A DNA stretch of 64,000 bases, taken from Siderastrea siderea. Lineage: Eukaryota > Cnidaria > Anthozoa > Scleractinia > Rhizangiidae. A model generated the notes under the pieces. It saw only the letters and a list, made by a program, of their open reading frames with translations, searched no databases and was not told the DNA's origin. The DNA lies in NCBI GenBank assembly GCA_964030785.1, contig OZ034971.1:34811804-34875803 (forward strand), given 5' to 3'. Below, piece by piece: positions 1 to 11,620 of the stretch. Numbering within the stretch: position 1 is the stretch's first letter; every line of letters begins with the position of its first letter. The translations under genes were made by a program, and so were the position numbers.

Positions 1-45
1 GGATTGAATGCATTTTGGACCTTTGTGTATGCAGCTGAGAGCGCC

Positions 46-290
46 AGTTAGCTTTTTTAGCCTCTGGGAAGGCCAAAAATGGGGTTTTTTCCTAAGTATC
101 GCACATATCGCGCCTTTCTACACAATAAACTTTTTTTTCTGATAGCCCCGAGGGATTTTCATTATTATTGGGCCAATGCGCAGACTTGCGCAGCCTTGCG
201 CAGTTAACAACAGCTTTTTTAACCTCTGGGAATGCCCCAAAATGGGGTTTTTTCCCTAAGGATCGCACGTATCGCGCCTTTTTTGAATGA
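46..290. repeat. Diverged direct repeat pair (about 75 bp, period about 163 bp)
   Basis: Two similar stretches, about 46-125 and 210-290, share the order 'agctttttt - cctctggga - atggggtttttt - atcgcgcc'. No coding potential is seen. This is probably part of an interspersed repeat that continues beyond the left edge. Confidence 0.6.
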
Positions 291-1190
291 TAGAATGATA
301 GAATGACGAAACATCTCGTAATAAACAACCATTTTTTCTTTGAAACATGTTATGAAACTATCGTTCTTGGTATTTTGGTGGTTTGCTTACGGGAGGTTCG
401 ATCATATTGCTTTTTGCCTACAGCAGTATTCAGTGGTAGCCAACTTGCTCGTATTACTTCTTTAAATAAAATTAATTAGGTATTGTGCAGTCTATATAGA
501 TAGTCAATATTGCGTATCGAGAGCTAAAGACCTTATTTTGCGCACATGAAGTTACCAGATGATTTTTATGATAGTTCAGTTTCGTTGCACTTACAGTTGT
601 GATAGTACTTTTCGTTATAGCCACAAGACAGCTACAATAATACAATATATTAAGATATGCATAAACATACAAAAACGTATAGAGTTCATACACAGATTTA
701 GGAATAACAAGCATGATAAACTTTTGTCTCCTTTCAAGGCCAACTAGAGTTAAAACTCAGACTCTAACATATGTAAGACGAACAGTTACGTATGTACTAT
801 TAACTCGAAAGAACGCCCAAGGTGTTCATTGCAAACTCTATTGTTCGAGGGAGTGCTTCTTTATTCGAAACTTTAAGTCACAAAGAATTTATTCCTTTGG
901 TGTTACCTTTGGAATTAAAAAGGCCTGTATGTTCGTAGGATTGTCCACTTACAATCTCATGACATCGTTTGTTAGTGTAACCAGTGAACAGTAACAAGTT
1001 TGGGAATTAGTTGTACGCTAAGGACACATGAACTGGTTTGTTTCTTCCTGGGATCATCATGCGGGCGTTAGTCAGACGAAATATATGCATATAAAGTACA
1101 CTAACTTCTCTTTAGAAAAAAGGCACTGACGGGTATTAGACAGTGTAAAACACTTTGACTCATTCCAAAAGGACGTGTCGTTGGACAGTC
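291..1190. other. 3' flank of TRPC copy A, non-coding
   Basis: From about 300 the sequence is paralogous to 14.76-15.6 kb (copy B) and 43.99-45.5 kb (copy C), sharing for example the segment around 'ttacgggaggttcgat'. It lies downstream of the last TRPC-like exon in each copy. I see no supported gene here; the short ORFs are not conserved between the three copies. Confidence 0.55.
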
Positions 1191-1197
1191 ACTTTAA

Positions 1198-1795
1198 CCC
1201 TATTCTGCCTGGGGTGGGGGGGGGGGGGGGGGGAAGGGCACATTGTGCCCGCGCTGACTTTAACCAATTACAGCTTTTAAACGGCTAGACGAATAATCAC
1301 CAAATCTCGTAACTTTTCCTAAAATATATCAGAGAAAACTTTCCTGGGTCAATGACATGTCTATGATGATTGACGTTTCCATAGCAACCGTCTACTCAGA
1401 AGTGTATTTTGACTATTTTCTGTCTTTTTTCATTATTTTTTCAGTTTTCCCCTTCGTTTGTAAGAAGGAGATATATATATATTTTGCTTTTGTGTGCTTG
1501 TTTTGGTGACGTCATGATCAGCTGTATGACTGCAGGTTTGGGATTCAAGATGGCGGCCTCAAATTCAAAATGGCGGGCTTGTGACGTTATAGTGACGTCA
1601 CGACTCTTCATAATTGACACGTCATAAGCCCAATCTGTTAAGCTAATGACGTGCTAAAAACGTGCCAAGTTTCACCGCAAGAGCCTTAATACTTTTCGAG
1701 ATCTATAGGGGGGCAGTTTGCGCCCTTCACCCCCTTCCCCCCCTTTCCTCCCCCCCAGGCTCAGAAACTGAAAAAAAAGCCCAGGCAGAATAGGG
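1198..1795. mobile_element. TTAA-flanked piggyBac-like MITE, copy 1
   Basis: The element begins CCCTATTCTGCCTGG and ends with the reverse complement, and is flanked by TTAA at 1194-1197 and 1796-1799. The paralogous position in copy C (53053-53056) has one TTAA and no insert, so it serves as the empty site. It holds a G-run near 1206-1233, two TGACGTCA motifs and the YY1-like motif AAGATGGCGGC. The TTAA target and CCCT ends fit piggyBac. No transposase is present. Two relatives lie at 22341 and 61224. Confidence 0.85.
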
Positions 1796-2160
1796 TTAAG
1801 TTGCTGGCATTGTATCCTACTCCTATCCATAGCAAATTGCTAGGGGACGTAATAGAGCCAACATCATTGTTCGAAAGAGTTCGAGACGTAGTCTCCGGTT
1901 TGGCTTGTCATGGGCCGTAAAGGGCCGTAAGGGCCTGATATAAGCTGTGATTTGGTGACGTCCGAACTGATCCCTCAAATACTGTACAGCACATGTCATC
2001 ATACAGCTCTATGCATAAAACACATCGCCATTATCATTACAAATACAGGTATAATGACATGCGCAAAAAAAGTTGAGGGAATAGACGTGACATGAGCAAA
2101 TGCACTGGGCGTGCGTATGTCTTTTCATGCTTGTGCTTATCGCACATTTGAAACGTCCTG

Positions 2161-3299
2161 GGCCGGGTTGTTGAAAGGAAGGTTTAAAGTAACCTTGGGC
2201 TAGGGCTAACCGGAGGTTAAATTTTTTAACCGCAGGTTTATAAACTCCGTGGTTAAAATCACGTTGTTCAAAGCATGGTTAGCAGGCCAGTTCGTTAACC
2301 TCGGGTTTGACGCAGCTAACTCTCGGTTAGTATCCTATAATATTTTTTCTTTGTTGTTGTTATGATGACCGACTTGTAAGCACTAAAATGGCTTCCCGGG
2401 CTACCTCACACAAAGCCCGGAAACATAACTTCATTGCTTCAGAAATTTCTGTTTTGACCAAAAAAGTCGGGAAAACCTTTTTGTCCTTCTATTCAGAGCA
2501 GGGAAACAAATAGTAGTACAAAAATGGAGCAAAATTGCTGATGCCGTAAACACTGGCAGAGTGATCAGCCAGGGATCGACAGTCCGTGAAAAGTGGAAGA
2601 ATTTACATTCACAGGCGAAGACAGAATTTAAGAATTTAAATGATTTCGTCGAGTGCTGCGCTGGAGACCATCCTCAACAAGATCTGTAATGAACAAAATT
2701 TATTCTTGTCAAAAGTGGTAACGAACACGAAGCTCTTTGTCGATTAAATCATCAATTTTGCATTGACTTCCGACTTTAAATTTTCTTTCTAGATTCCTTC
2801 ATCGTAAGTCACAAAACAACAAGTCCGCCATTTCGCTTGCCTCGGTTAGCGATTTGACCTAGCTACAACCTCGGACAAAACTCTTGAGACAGATCCGTCT
2901 GTTTTCAAATATCAACGCCCAAGAGAGGTATCAAGAGAGGATAATCCTCTGTTGCAACGCCATAATTGGACACCGCGAGTCATGTACAAATTGTCCCCCT
3001 CCCCACCCCTGTACAATGTTGTTTGGCCATGATGCGGTCTTCAAAACAACATCAGAGGGGGGGACGGATGCTTATGCAGTAGTGTGAGAGGTTTAATTAC
3101 AGACAATAGGAAAATAAGGGCGTGTTTTCAATTTGCCTCAAGTAGTTTTGTCCGGGGTTGTAGCTCGGTGGGTTAAATTTAACCTGCTGTTTACCCCGAG
3201 GTTAACGAGCAACAGAACTAACCCGCGGTTAAAATTTAACCTGAGGTTAGTACGATTCAACCTGGGTTTAGAATTTAACCTTGGTTTGAACAACCGGGC
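2161..3299. mobile_element. PIF/Harbinger-like element in TRPC copy A flank
   Basis: The left end GGCCGGGTTGTTGAAAG and right end TTGAACAACCGGGC are inverted. The same element sits at the same paralogous site in copy C (53412-54271), while the copy B equivalent (around 17060) has no insert. An inner relic of a Myb/SANT-type protein supports the Harbinger assignment. A CWG-type 3-bp duplication (CTG at 2158-2160) is only partly preserved on the right. The subterminal regions are rich in inverted 'ggttaa' motifs. No DDE transposase ORF remains. Confidence 0.65.
2388..2689 (+). pseudogene. Myb/SANT-like DNA-binding protein relic (Harbinger companion)
   Basis: A reading starting MASRATSHKARK, then FIASEISVLTKKVGK, breaks at stops and frameshifts around 2500-2520. 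It then continues with codons for QGSTVREKW, NLHSQAKTEF and the tail PQQDL before TAA. The helix-rich pattern with conserved Trp fits the Myb/SANT-like proteins that accompany Harbinger transposases. A second, better-preserved copy lies at 53638-53934, which also has a break in the same area. Both look inactive. Confidence 0.55.
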
Positions 3300-3622
3300 T
3301 TTGGTGTTTTTTTTTGTGCTTGTGTTTATTTCACAAGTGGGAGCTAAGCTTCAGTACAAGTCTACATAAAGTCTGTCAACTAAAATAATCACTAATGGCC
3401 AGTAATTTACAACTCCGTCGCTTTTGATGTAGAGCTGACGAACCAAAAGGCTGTAACCAAAGCTTTCTCACCACCGATCAGGCATTAAATATACATTAAG
3501 GGTTTGGTTCAGGAGGTCAGTAATATTCAATCATGTTGCTTTTCAAGCTCTTATTACCAAAAACGGCTGCCTTGCAAATCCACTACCATTAAGGTAGTCA
3601 AGGTACTTTTAGATCTGCAACT

Positions 3623-4381
3623 CTACATCAGGGCTGTTTCTGAGCTCGTAACTGCCATTCTCGGTGTTTCGCAGTTCACACTGCTGTGCATGTCGAAATT
3701 TGTACTTCCCTTTTCGTTCTTTTTATTCTTCTCCTTCACCAGGTATTTCACCGCTAGCTTCTTCATTGTTTTGATCCGTTCCTACTCAGAAAAGAAAACA
3801 AAAACACGCAAAACAGAACTACAGCCACTATTTTCGCCGGTATGAATCAACAGAACCCTGCGAGCTTCCTACATGTTCATAACACTATGGATATGATTTC
3901 ATTCCAATTGACTGATGAGTTTCCTTCTGTCTGCATGTAATAGTATCACGTGACATATGGTACTCTTGAGTAAGGGGTTAAAGTGACAGGTAGCCTGCGT
4001 AGCTGGCGGAATTGTATTTGCGCGCGTAGTTTTGGCGGCGAAGCCGCCTTTCTCGCGGCTTTGTCGCGAGAAGCGAGCATTCTCTGCGCGGCTTCTTCTC
4101 CTCTACCAAGCCAAAACTTTGCGAGCGCGAACGATCCCGCCGGTTACGCAGGCTAAGTGACAGGGGGTGCAAACGATAATGGCTTAAGATTTGTGACTGC
4201 GTCGAATACGATTTATAAAGTGGTCAATACAATCAGCTCCCATCATTTCAGAACCATGATAAGTAGCAAGTCATAGGGTAAGGCTTTTGTACAAAGGGAC
4301 AAGTCAACAGTATAATAAAAATTTTAAAATAAAAATTTCTACCTTTCTGTAATTTTCTATGTCAGTGCCATCGCCTTCGTC
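3623..4381 (-). pseudogene. TRPC-like channel copy A, last two exons only
   Basis: Two 3' exons remain. Exon 7A (4381 to 4343) encodes DEGDGTDIENYRK between an AG acceptor and GTAG donor. Exon 8A (3781 to 3623) encodes ERIKTMKKLAVKYLVKE and about 35 more residues to TAG. Both are in phase 0 and match exons of copy B (19461-19423 and 17463-17278) and copy C. The channel-forming exons are absent upstream: similarity to the other copies ends near 5.06 kb. Intron 7 carries an Academ-type MITE (3991-4155). This is a truncated gene copy, although the two exons themselves are open. Confidence 0.7.
3991..4155. mobile_element. 165-bp Academ-type MITE with 9-bp target duplication
   Basis: The ends are TAGCCTGCGTA and TACGCAGGCTA. 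The flanks are AGTGACAGG at 3982-3990 and again at 4156-4164. The paralogous site in copy C (around 55078-55088) reads a single AGTGACAGG, so the insertion and its duplication can be reconstructed directly. The first nine bases equal the ends of the 7.4-kb element at 35556. The interior forms hairpins such as GGCGGCGAAGCCGCC. Confidence 0.9.
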
Positions 4382-4437
4382 CTAATTTCAACAAACAGAA
4401 GAAGAATTTAATTCAATGTAAACCAAGATGTAATTTG

Positions 4438-4530
4438 GAAGCGTGGTAGTGCAGTAAACATCGCGTAGGACTCTCGATATGGCGATCGCAGGATCATAGG
4501 GTCCGGTGGTTCGAGGTTTGATCTCATTGC
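4438..4530. repeat. tRNA-derived SINE-like segment (copy A)
   Basis: A segment with a tRNA-like look (GTGGTAGTGCAG near the A-box position, GTGGTTCGAGGTTTGATC near the B-box position) is shared with 55355-55445 in copy C. It therefore predates the A/C duplication. It has no intact cloverleaf and no assignable anticodon. Confidence 0.4.
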
Positions 4531-5059
4531 ATCGTGTTGTTTCCTTAGGCAAAAAACTATAATCCACAATGTCTCTCTCCACCCAGGTGCATAAACGGGT
4601 AACGTTAGTTAGGGAGTTGTGATGTTCTTAGTCCCTTCGTGCTACGGAAACCGGAGTTTATCACCGGCCTTGGTGAGCCTCGTGGATCATTCAATCAAGT
4701 GGATTGGACACTTGACCTAATTTTCCTTTATATGTAGATTAAAAGGAGTTTTTAGATTAATATGGCCATTATGTTGACACTCAGTTCTTTCTACTGGTGT
4801 TTCAGGGATATTTTCCTAGGGTACCACAGCTATCAATTTTGTCAAAGTTTGTTTTGAGCTATTAAATTGATCAGATTCTATCGCAAAACTCTCTCAAACT
4901 AGGAGTATGTTATAGGACAAAACACATTATTCTAGCAGAGCCGTTCTTTTTAGCAAAACTTTTGGCAACGTCTCCCTTGTGAAACCTTGGCTTCTAACAA
5001 CCTCTGTTAATACAACCGCTTCGTTACTTCAGTTATTCTCCTGAGGCCTGAACAAAATC

Positions 5060-6291
5060 TTATCTAGGAATTTTTTTTTCATACCCCACTAATCTCATAA
5101 CCTCATAATCTCAAACTCTCATAATCTCATACCCCACTAATGTTTTCTCTTAATACTTCACTAATCTGACCGCCCTGATGATACAGCCACATATTAATTA
5201 ATGACTCGTCAAAATAGTCTCGTCGAACGGGTCGTGTTAACCGGGTTCCTCTGCATTTAGGTCTCTTTAACTGATTGTACAAATGGAGTTCGTCTGTATT
5301 TATGGCCACATCAATTTTATTATCTCAAAAATAATATTTGTGTTTTTACTTCCGTATTGTGATATTGCCGTATCAGAGTCCTGCGAGGTTTTAATGACCT
5401 ATTTTCAAATCAAGACTAGTCTAGTCAAAATTAAAAAACGAAAAGGGACTTTTCATTTTTCGTTTGACGATACGAAGATGTTTGCTCCCTAAAAGAGTCA
5501 GAGAAAACTATCTATTGTCGGGAATAAAATTCAAATTCAATGTATTTTATCCAGAGACAACAGTTTTGCTAACAAGGACCATCCAAAACAAAATCTTTTG
5601 TGTTTCTTTCCGTTAATACATTTTAAAATTGCAAATTATCCATTTCATGGCTACAGCTCACCAAGCAATCTGTCTTCAGAGAATAATTTTTTTCCTCAGA
5701 GAGGAGTGAAAAGTTTATTTCTTGACCGAAATTTGATTTTATGCGCATTCGTTTTCTCCCGCATACAAAATTCAAACGAGCTACTTTTTATTGCCAAACA
5801 TTAAAATTTTATAATCGCTTGCAATAATTCAAACATTTTTGGTCATGTACACACAGTTATAGGAAACTTGACATGGCGCTGAACGTAATCCGGGTCTTGG
5901 GATGCTGGCAGAAGGAAAAGAGAGAAAGTCGATCAGATCGATCAACATCGATATTCACAACTCTCTTAATCATCGACTTTCATCAATTTACGATAATAAT
6001 CGATTAATTGTGATCAATCATTATCGACTAAATTTGCATCGATTATATCGATTATCGATTTCCATCCATTGGACAGCCTGATCATAGCTATTTTCCTATT
6101 TCCGCCAGCTATTATAAAACGACTGATAAATGGCGTCCTCTAGAGCCATAGCGAAAACTTTTAACATGCAAATAAACACTTCAACGCATGATTTTTGGGT
6201 TTTAGCAAGCAAAAGCTACTTATACTTCAATAAAGAATGTTATAGTTTAATTTGTTCTAAGACAAATTATGTAGAAAAGCACTGCTCACAA
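5060..6291. other. Intergenic, simple repeats and ATCGAT-rich patch
   Basis: Similarity to the other TRPC copies stops near 5060. About 5085-5160 holds a degenerate CTCATAATCTCATACC-type tandem. About 5930-6060 is dense in ATCGAT, ATTATCGA and related palindromes. No gene is supported. Confidence 0.5.
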
Positions 6292-9200
6292 TTCCCTGCT
6301 AGCAGAGGCCCCTTTTCCTTTGTATTCACTGAGCTGACGGGCGGGACGAAAAGGGACCTCTGCCATGGGTCGAAACTCCCTTTGATTCAACCGCCTTCCA
6401 TGGTCGTGGACGGCGGTTTCCGAAACACATGCTCCCTGTATTGTTTGCTGACCGTGACTTGAGCCCACTGTATCTCGCGCATTCCTTTACAGTCATTCCG
6501 CTGTCATTTAGTGAGCCCGCATAGTAACTTGTCTTCCTGGAGAGAGAACTAAACTCGCGAAGAGTTACAACGTTTACTTTCTCTCGTTTATGTTAACATG
6601 GACGACGGAAAGATAAACAATCGAAAGAAGAAGCTCTAAGAAACACTCGACAAGTCAAGGAATGGAATTTAGAGCGAAGAAAACATCTGTCAAGGCGAAG
6701 GACAACCTTCCACCTCCAAAGATTTTTCGAGCTGCAGACTTTCTGTGAAATGTTCCAGCACTTCTACGAGTCTACGGTAGAGTAAATTACACATTTGATT
6801 GTAAATTTGTATCGAAATCGCTTTTTAATTGAGGGATTCTTCATATTCCTTACAGTTCTCCTAAAAGTTTTGAAAAACGTGCACAGTTCGCATCACCAAA
6901 TGCTCTTCAAAATAACTTGCACATCGAGCGAAATCGCTTGCGCGTAGCTTCCCTCGAAGAAAGAATTGAACGTGTTTGGTCTTCAGAAACAAGTAAAGGC
7001 GTGTTTTAATAGCGGAGCCTGCGGGCAAAGCCCGCCAGCGGAGCTCCATTGCTAAGGAAATTTGGTAATGTATCGATGCGAAAAATTTTGGTTGTGACGT
7101 CAGCGTACGTCCGTCCGTCCGTCCGTCCGTCCGTCCGTCCGTCCGTCCGTCCGTCCGTCCGACCGTCCGTACAGACTCTGGGGGAGGGGGAGGGAAGTCC
7201 CAAGGCAACCCGACCGGGAGTGGGGAATGCCATCTTTTCTTAGCGGGAAATCGCGCGGTGCTTTTGGGCAACCGGCGTGAAATCGCATGACCATCGTCGC
7301 TTTTGAAAAAGAGGTTTCTTTAAAAAGCTTAAGTTTATTTAGCAAAACGATTGTTCGACGGTACTGTAGTTTTAAACTTGAGAAAAAAACGTTTAATGCC
7401 TATAAATGGAAAGAAAAAGTCCAAAAGAATACTGGTAGTAGGCGAAAACTTCAAGTTACGAAAGCTGCCTTCAAAGGACCTCATCGCTTTGTTTTCTTCA
7501 CGGCGGAGAGCTTGCCTTGTTCTGAAACACAACCGAGTAAGTGAAGTTTTTAAAGGGTTTAAGGTGCATGATGTTGAGTATTTATTACGGTCAAAGAAGT
7601 TACATTTTGAAATTGAATTTATGTCATTAGAAATGTGTCATTTACTTCTGACTTCAAAAAATTATTAGAAAACGAGCTCAGATTTGTGACAGATGTAGTC
7701 TTAGAATATTTTGCCATGCTGGAAGTGTAATGCGAATTGCATTTAAGTGTAAACTTACAAGTTTTCGAATAAACTTTTTCAAAAATGATTTCTCTGTTTA
7801 TTTTGTGTTTGTTTATTCATAACAGTAGGTCAAAGCACAGTCGCAAGGCAACTGCACAAGCATCACTTACGGCGAATAATTGCTTTCAATTTTAACTGTC
7901 GGATCGGTTTGTGCAATTGTCGATTTTCTTGTCCTAGAACTTTTCAATAGTAAGCGAAGCAGTTGTCGGTTTAAGACAAAGCTTCCGAAAAACAAGTTTT
8001 TTTGCGTTCCTCAAAGCGCCTAACTTTAAATGGGCTTACTTCGCATCCGCAAAACTTATGCCATAATTTAAAGCGTGTTTGGTGTTTGCTCGTTTTCAAT
8101 CTTGATGGTATAAATTTTGACCAGACATAGGGGCAGTTCATGTTATTTGTTAACTGAACATCTGAACGCGATGAAGATAGCCCATTTACTTCAGAATAAG
8201 TATTATTTTGTTGTTGTACATGAGCGCTGTTTCAAGTTCATTCAAGCCAACAGCCAATAATCCAAGGAGATTTGACAAGCCTTGACAGTTATTGACAGGA
8301 TATGGAAACATTTAAAAAACCAAGCAAGACTGCTCCTGAGTAAAATATGTGTTCAGTTTGATGCCCGAAAAAAAAATTAAGCTGTGCTCAGCCTCTAGAA
8401 TGAGCTTTCGAGCTTGGTTTTACAGAACAGATCCTCAAAATCTTGGAGGACAATTCGGAACACTTTCGGGCTTTTTGAGAAACACTTTTCGAAAGGGAAC
8501 GAGCCAAAGAAAGCCCCGAAATATATTTCAGAGCGAAAAGTTTCAGGACTATTTTTGAGAAACGAGCACCAGTTTATTCCTTGGAGGCTCCGCTTTTAGG
8601 CTTGGCTAAATCTATATATTAAATGTATTATTTAGAAAAGCTTACTGTCTCTGCTTCTGTGTACCTTCATTCATAAAATTTCGAAAAGTAGTAATCTGAC
8701 CTAAACAGACACAAATGCTCTGTTGTGGTTTGATTTCACGCGCGAGACAACATGAGAAATCTCTTGCGGAAATTTTCAAAATTTTGACTTTGAGATTGTA
8801 TTTTTGGCTAATTCTTAATTGACAACTGGTGTATTTTATTTAAAAGTAAGAAATTTTAACTATTCTAGATCAAGTGAGTGTTGTGTTTTCGAACCTATTA
8901 ATTGTCCTTTCGAACTGCATATGGGTTGTTTATTACCAACTGTTAATTTAGTGAAGCGATCATAAAACACGCAGCCTTCAATGGGTTAAATTCTCTTTGA
9001 TTCCTGGAGTTGTGGTCATGTTAAAAAAGCTTCCTTGTCCAGATAACTTGAAATTAATACCGTAGATTAGACAACAACTATCTCTAGACGAACTGTCTAC
9101 ATTTTTTAGGGTTTTGGTGAACTCGCCATTCACGACAACAAAACTAACTGTGCAGCTGTTTTTTGGCGCGCTAGTTGAGAAAGGTGGGAGTCGTCAGCTG

Positions 9201-9354
9201 ATCACGTGCTAAGAGCTTCACGTGACGTTTCGGTCGCTAAGTAACCGTGGCGCATGCTCAACACAGTTCATTTCGACCCATGGCAGAGGTCCCTTTTCGT
9301 CCCGTCCGTCAGCTCAGCGAATACAAAGGAAAAGAGGCCTCTGCTAGCAGGGAA
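6292..9354. mobile_element. 3.06-kb DNA element with 84-bp hairpin-forming inverted ends
   Basis: Terminal inverted repeats 6292-6375 and 9271-9354 begin TTCCCTGCTAGCAG and differ at only a few positions. The flanking 9-bp duplication TGCTCACAA lies at 6283-6291 and 9355-9363. Each end also contains an internal inverted pair (GCAGAGGCCCCTTTTC against GAAAAGGGACCTCTGC), so each can fold as a hairpin. I find no transposase-like ORF. The interior holds a CGTC microsatellite and unrecognised AT-rich sequence. The superfamily is unknown; a 9-bp duplication would fit a Mutator-like or Merlin-like group. Confidence 0.8.
7106..7170. repeat. CGTC/GTCC tetranucleotide microsatellite
   Basis: About 15 copies of the four-base unit, ending with one variant unit (GACC). 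It creates spurious ORFs rich in DGRT or RPSV on both strands. Confidence 0.95.
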
Positions 9355-9721
9355 TGCTCACAAATATCATCGTTTTAAATGTCTATAAGTGCTGGTAATG
9401 CAGCTATTAATATAGATATCCTTGTATTTCACCGAAATTGTATTTCTTGTCCATTTGAGTAAGATTTTGATATGTTTCTTTCTCTGTTTTTTCTGCAATG
9501 AGTTGAACAGTTTTTCGGGCAATGTTATTTCCAGGTCAGTCAAGTTTACTTTGTTAGATTCAACCATTCGCTTTCAAAACTTTGATCACTTTTGGCTATA
9601 TGTATGTTCTGGCTTGAAAAAGAAAAATGGCGTTTGCAGGACTTTGAGCCAATTTTATACCAAAATGACCAAGTTTTACTCGTCAATGAACGAACTTGTT
9701 AGATTTTACTATGGTCACAGA

Positions 9722-9846
9722 ACATTGTACGACATTAACTCTTGGAAAATGTTGAAATTTAAAATGGCATCCCTGAAAACGTCTCGGAGAGGTAACACGA
9801 AATAATAACAAGATGATGTTACTAAGGACACCATCATCTGCTTAGC
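9722..9846 (-). pseudogene. GPCR 5' fragment
   Basis: On the minus strand this matches the first coding part of the GPCR pseudogene at 59610-59734. The ATG is lost (the paralogous codon reads TTG), an in-frame TGA follows, and the similarity ends at a sharp breakpoint near 9722. It is a dead fragment. Confidence 0.65.
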
Positions 9847-10089
9847 GTTTGTTTAATTTTCGTCAATTTTTTAGTAGCGTATGATGTATGTTCGTTTGAG
9901 TTTTATTCAATCCGAGCTTTTAATTCCAAATGGGGCTATTCGAATTTTCGGCGATTTTCGCCATATGTCACATTTCTAGTTTGTGAAGGAAAAAAATCAT
10001 AGTTGAAGGTTTTTCATGATTTCAAACCACAACATGCAATTCCACGACAAATTAATCCTGAAATGAACAATGGTTAAATTAATTAACTG

Positions 10090-10333
10090 GGCCCGGTTGT
10101 TCGAAAGCCGGTTAATGCTAACCCAGGGTTAAGATTTAACCTAGGTTCCAGTTTTTCTCAGTCAAAGATGTTTTATAGCAAATTCTAAGTGCAGTGGTCG
10201 TTTGAAAGCCGCTGAAGTCAAAACGTAGGGCTTAAACGTTTTGCAGGAATCCTGTCGTTTGGCTAGTACAAAAATGAATTCAAAACTGACGCTAATCCTG
10301 GTTTAGCTTAAACCTGCTTCTAACAACCGGGTC
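10090..10333. mobile_element. Harbinger-like MITE with CTG duplication
   Basis: The left end GGCCCGGTTGTT and right end AACAACCGGGTC are inverted, flanked by CTG at 10087-10089 and 10334-10336. The paralogous empty site is near 59956 (CTA). The ends match the larger Harbinger-like elements at 2161 and 53412. It carries no coding sequence. Confidence 0.8.
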
Positions 10334-10734
10334 CTGGAGATTGATTAAGCGAATGTGAACACACACCAGAAAAATCTTTGCTCAAGTCTTTACCTTAACT
10401 TATCGTAGCTAAGCACAAGATGACCTAGCGGTTGACAATCATTTGTTTACAGTGGTAGCTTCAATTGCAGGAAATGCTAACCTTTATCCGAACAGTAACA
10501 GTTTTTATCGCTATGTTTTATTGGTTGCATCTGAGCAACGTCTTAACAGATAAGATCACGTGTTAAGGCGAGTGCCCCATTGGTTGAGAATTGCTAAGTT
10601 TTCGTTTTCAGCAATGCACACGAAAGACACTGAGTCGTAATCGTATTCTTCATATCTTCATATCCTGGTATTAATTCGTTCTTGGTTTTTATGTAAGTCT
10701 TACTGTCTCGTCTAAAAAAAATTACAACACTAAT

Positions 10735-11620
10735 GCAAAAGCTGTTTTTGCTTATTTTTTTAACATAGTTGAAATCCTGAATTTTTGGAAATTATCCAGT
10801 AAAACGGTTGTCACGGACAAAATCATTCGTGATAGCAAAGCGTTCAGTCGAAAACAATCCGTGCAACTACAAAAAGAAAGTTTTCACCAGCTAAGGAGAT
10901 AACCCTCCATTGTGTTGTTCCTAGGATTAATAAATTCTCTATTTGTTTTCGCCAGACAAATTACCGTGAACAGACAACCACAAGATTTTGTTTGTTTGGT
11001 TTTTCAAAAGCTGTGTTTCAGGCCTTTCTTTAATATAGTTGAAATCCTAAAAATCTGGAAATTAACCGGTAAAACCGTTGTCGCTGAAAAAATCTTTCGT
11101 GATGGCAAGGCGTTCAGTTGAAAACAATATGAGCAGCCGAAAGTTTTCACCAGCTAAGGAGATAACAGTCCGTTATCACCCTCCATTGTGTTAATCCTAG
11201 GAATTAGACAATAAAAATTCCATTTCCTTCTTGTCTATTTATTTACGCAACTTAAGGCATACTCATAGCCAAATAGACATCCACAAAATTTTGTTTGATT
11301 GGTTGTTTCAAAAGCTGTTTTTTGCCTATTTTTAACATAGTTGAAATCCTGAAAATTTGGAAATTAGCCGGTAAAACCGTTGTCGCGGACAAAGTCTTTC
11401 GTGACAGCAGAGCGTTCAGTTGAAAACAATATGAGCAACCGAAAGTTTTCACCAGCTAAGGAGATAATGGTCCGTTATTACCTTCCATTGTGTTAATCCT
11501 AGGAGTTAAACAAGAAAAATTTCAGTTCCTTCTTTTCTATTTTTTTTTACAACGTTAGGCATGCGCATAACCAAATTACCGTGAACCATAAGATCTTGTT
11601 TGGATGGTTGTTTCTTTTTC
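10735..11620. repeat. About 310-bp tandem repeat array, first copy
   Basis: Three to four units share the order 'aaattaccgtgaac', 'ttgaaatcctgaaaat', 'gttttcaccagctaaggaga', 'cattgtgttaatcctagg'. The landmark 'aaattaccgtgaac' or its variants recur near 10958, 11270 and 11570. A short ORF inside the unit stays open in some monomers. The paralogous array is at 60360-62130. Confidence 0.75.

Noticed and set aside
1206..1233. G-run as a G-quadruplex or regulatory element
   Set aside because: It is a homopolymer within a MITE, varying in length between copies; no evidence for function.
3504..3845. 113-residue plus-strand hydrophobic ORF with relatives in copy C
   Set aside because: It is the reverse strand of TRPC exon 8; conservation is explained by the minus-strand exon.
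6861..7345. Overlapping ORFs on both strands with DGRT or RPSV repeats
   Set aside because: They are translations of the CGTC microsatellite and show no domain.
9367..9805. ORFs on both strands next to the 3.06-kb element (66 and 127 aa)
   Set aside because: The longer one is partly antisense to the GPCR fragment and is not conserved in the paralogous block; neither shows a domain.
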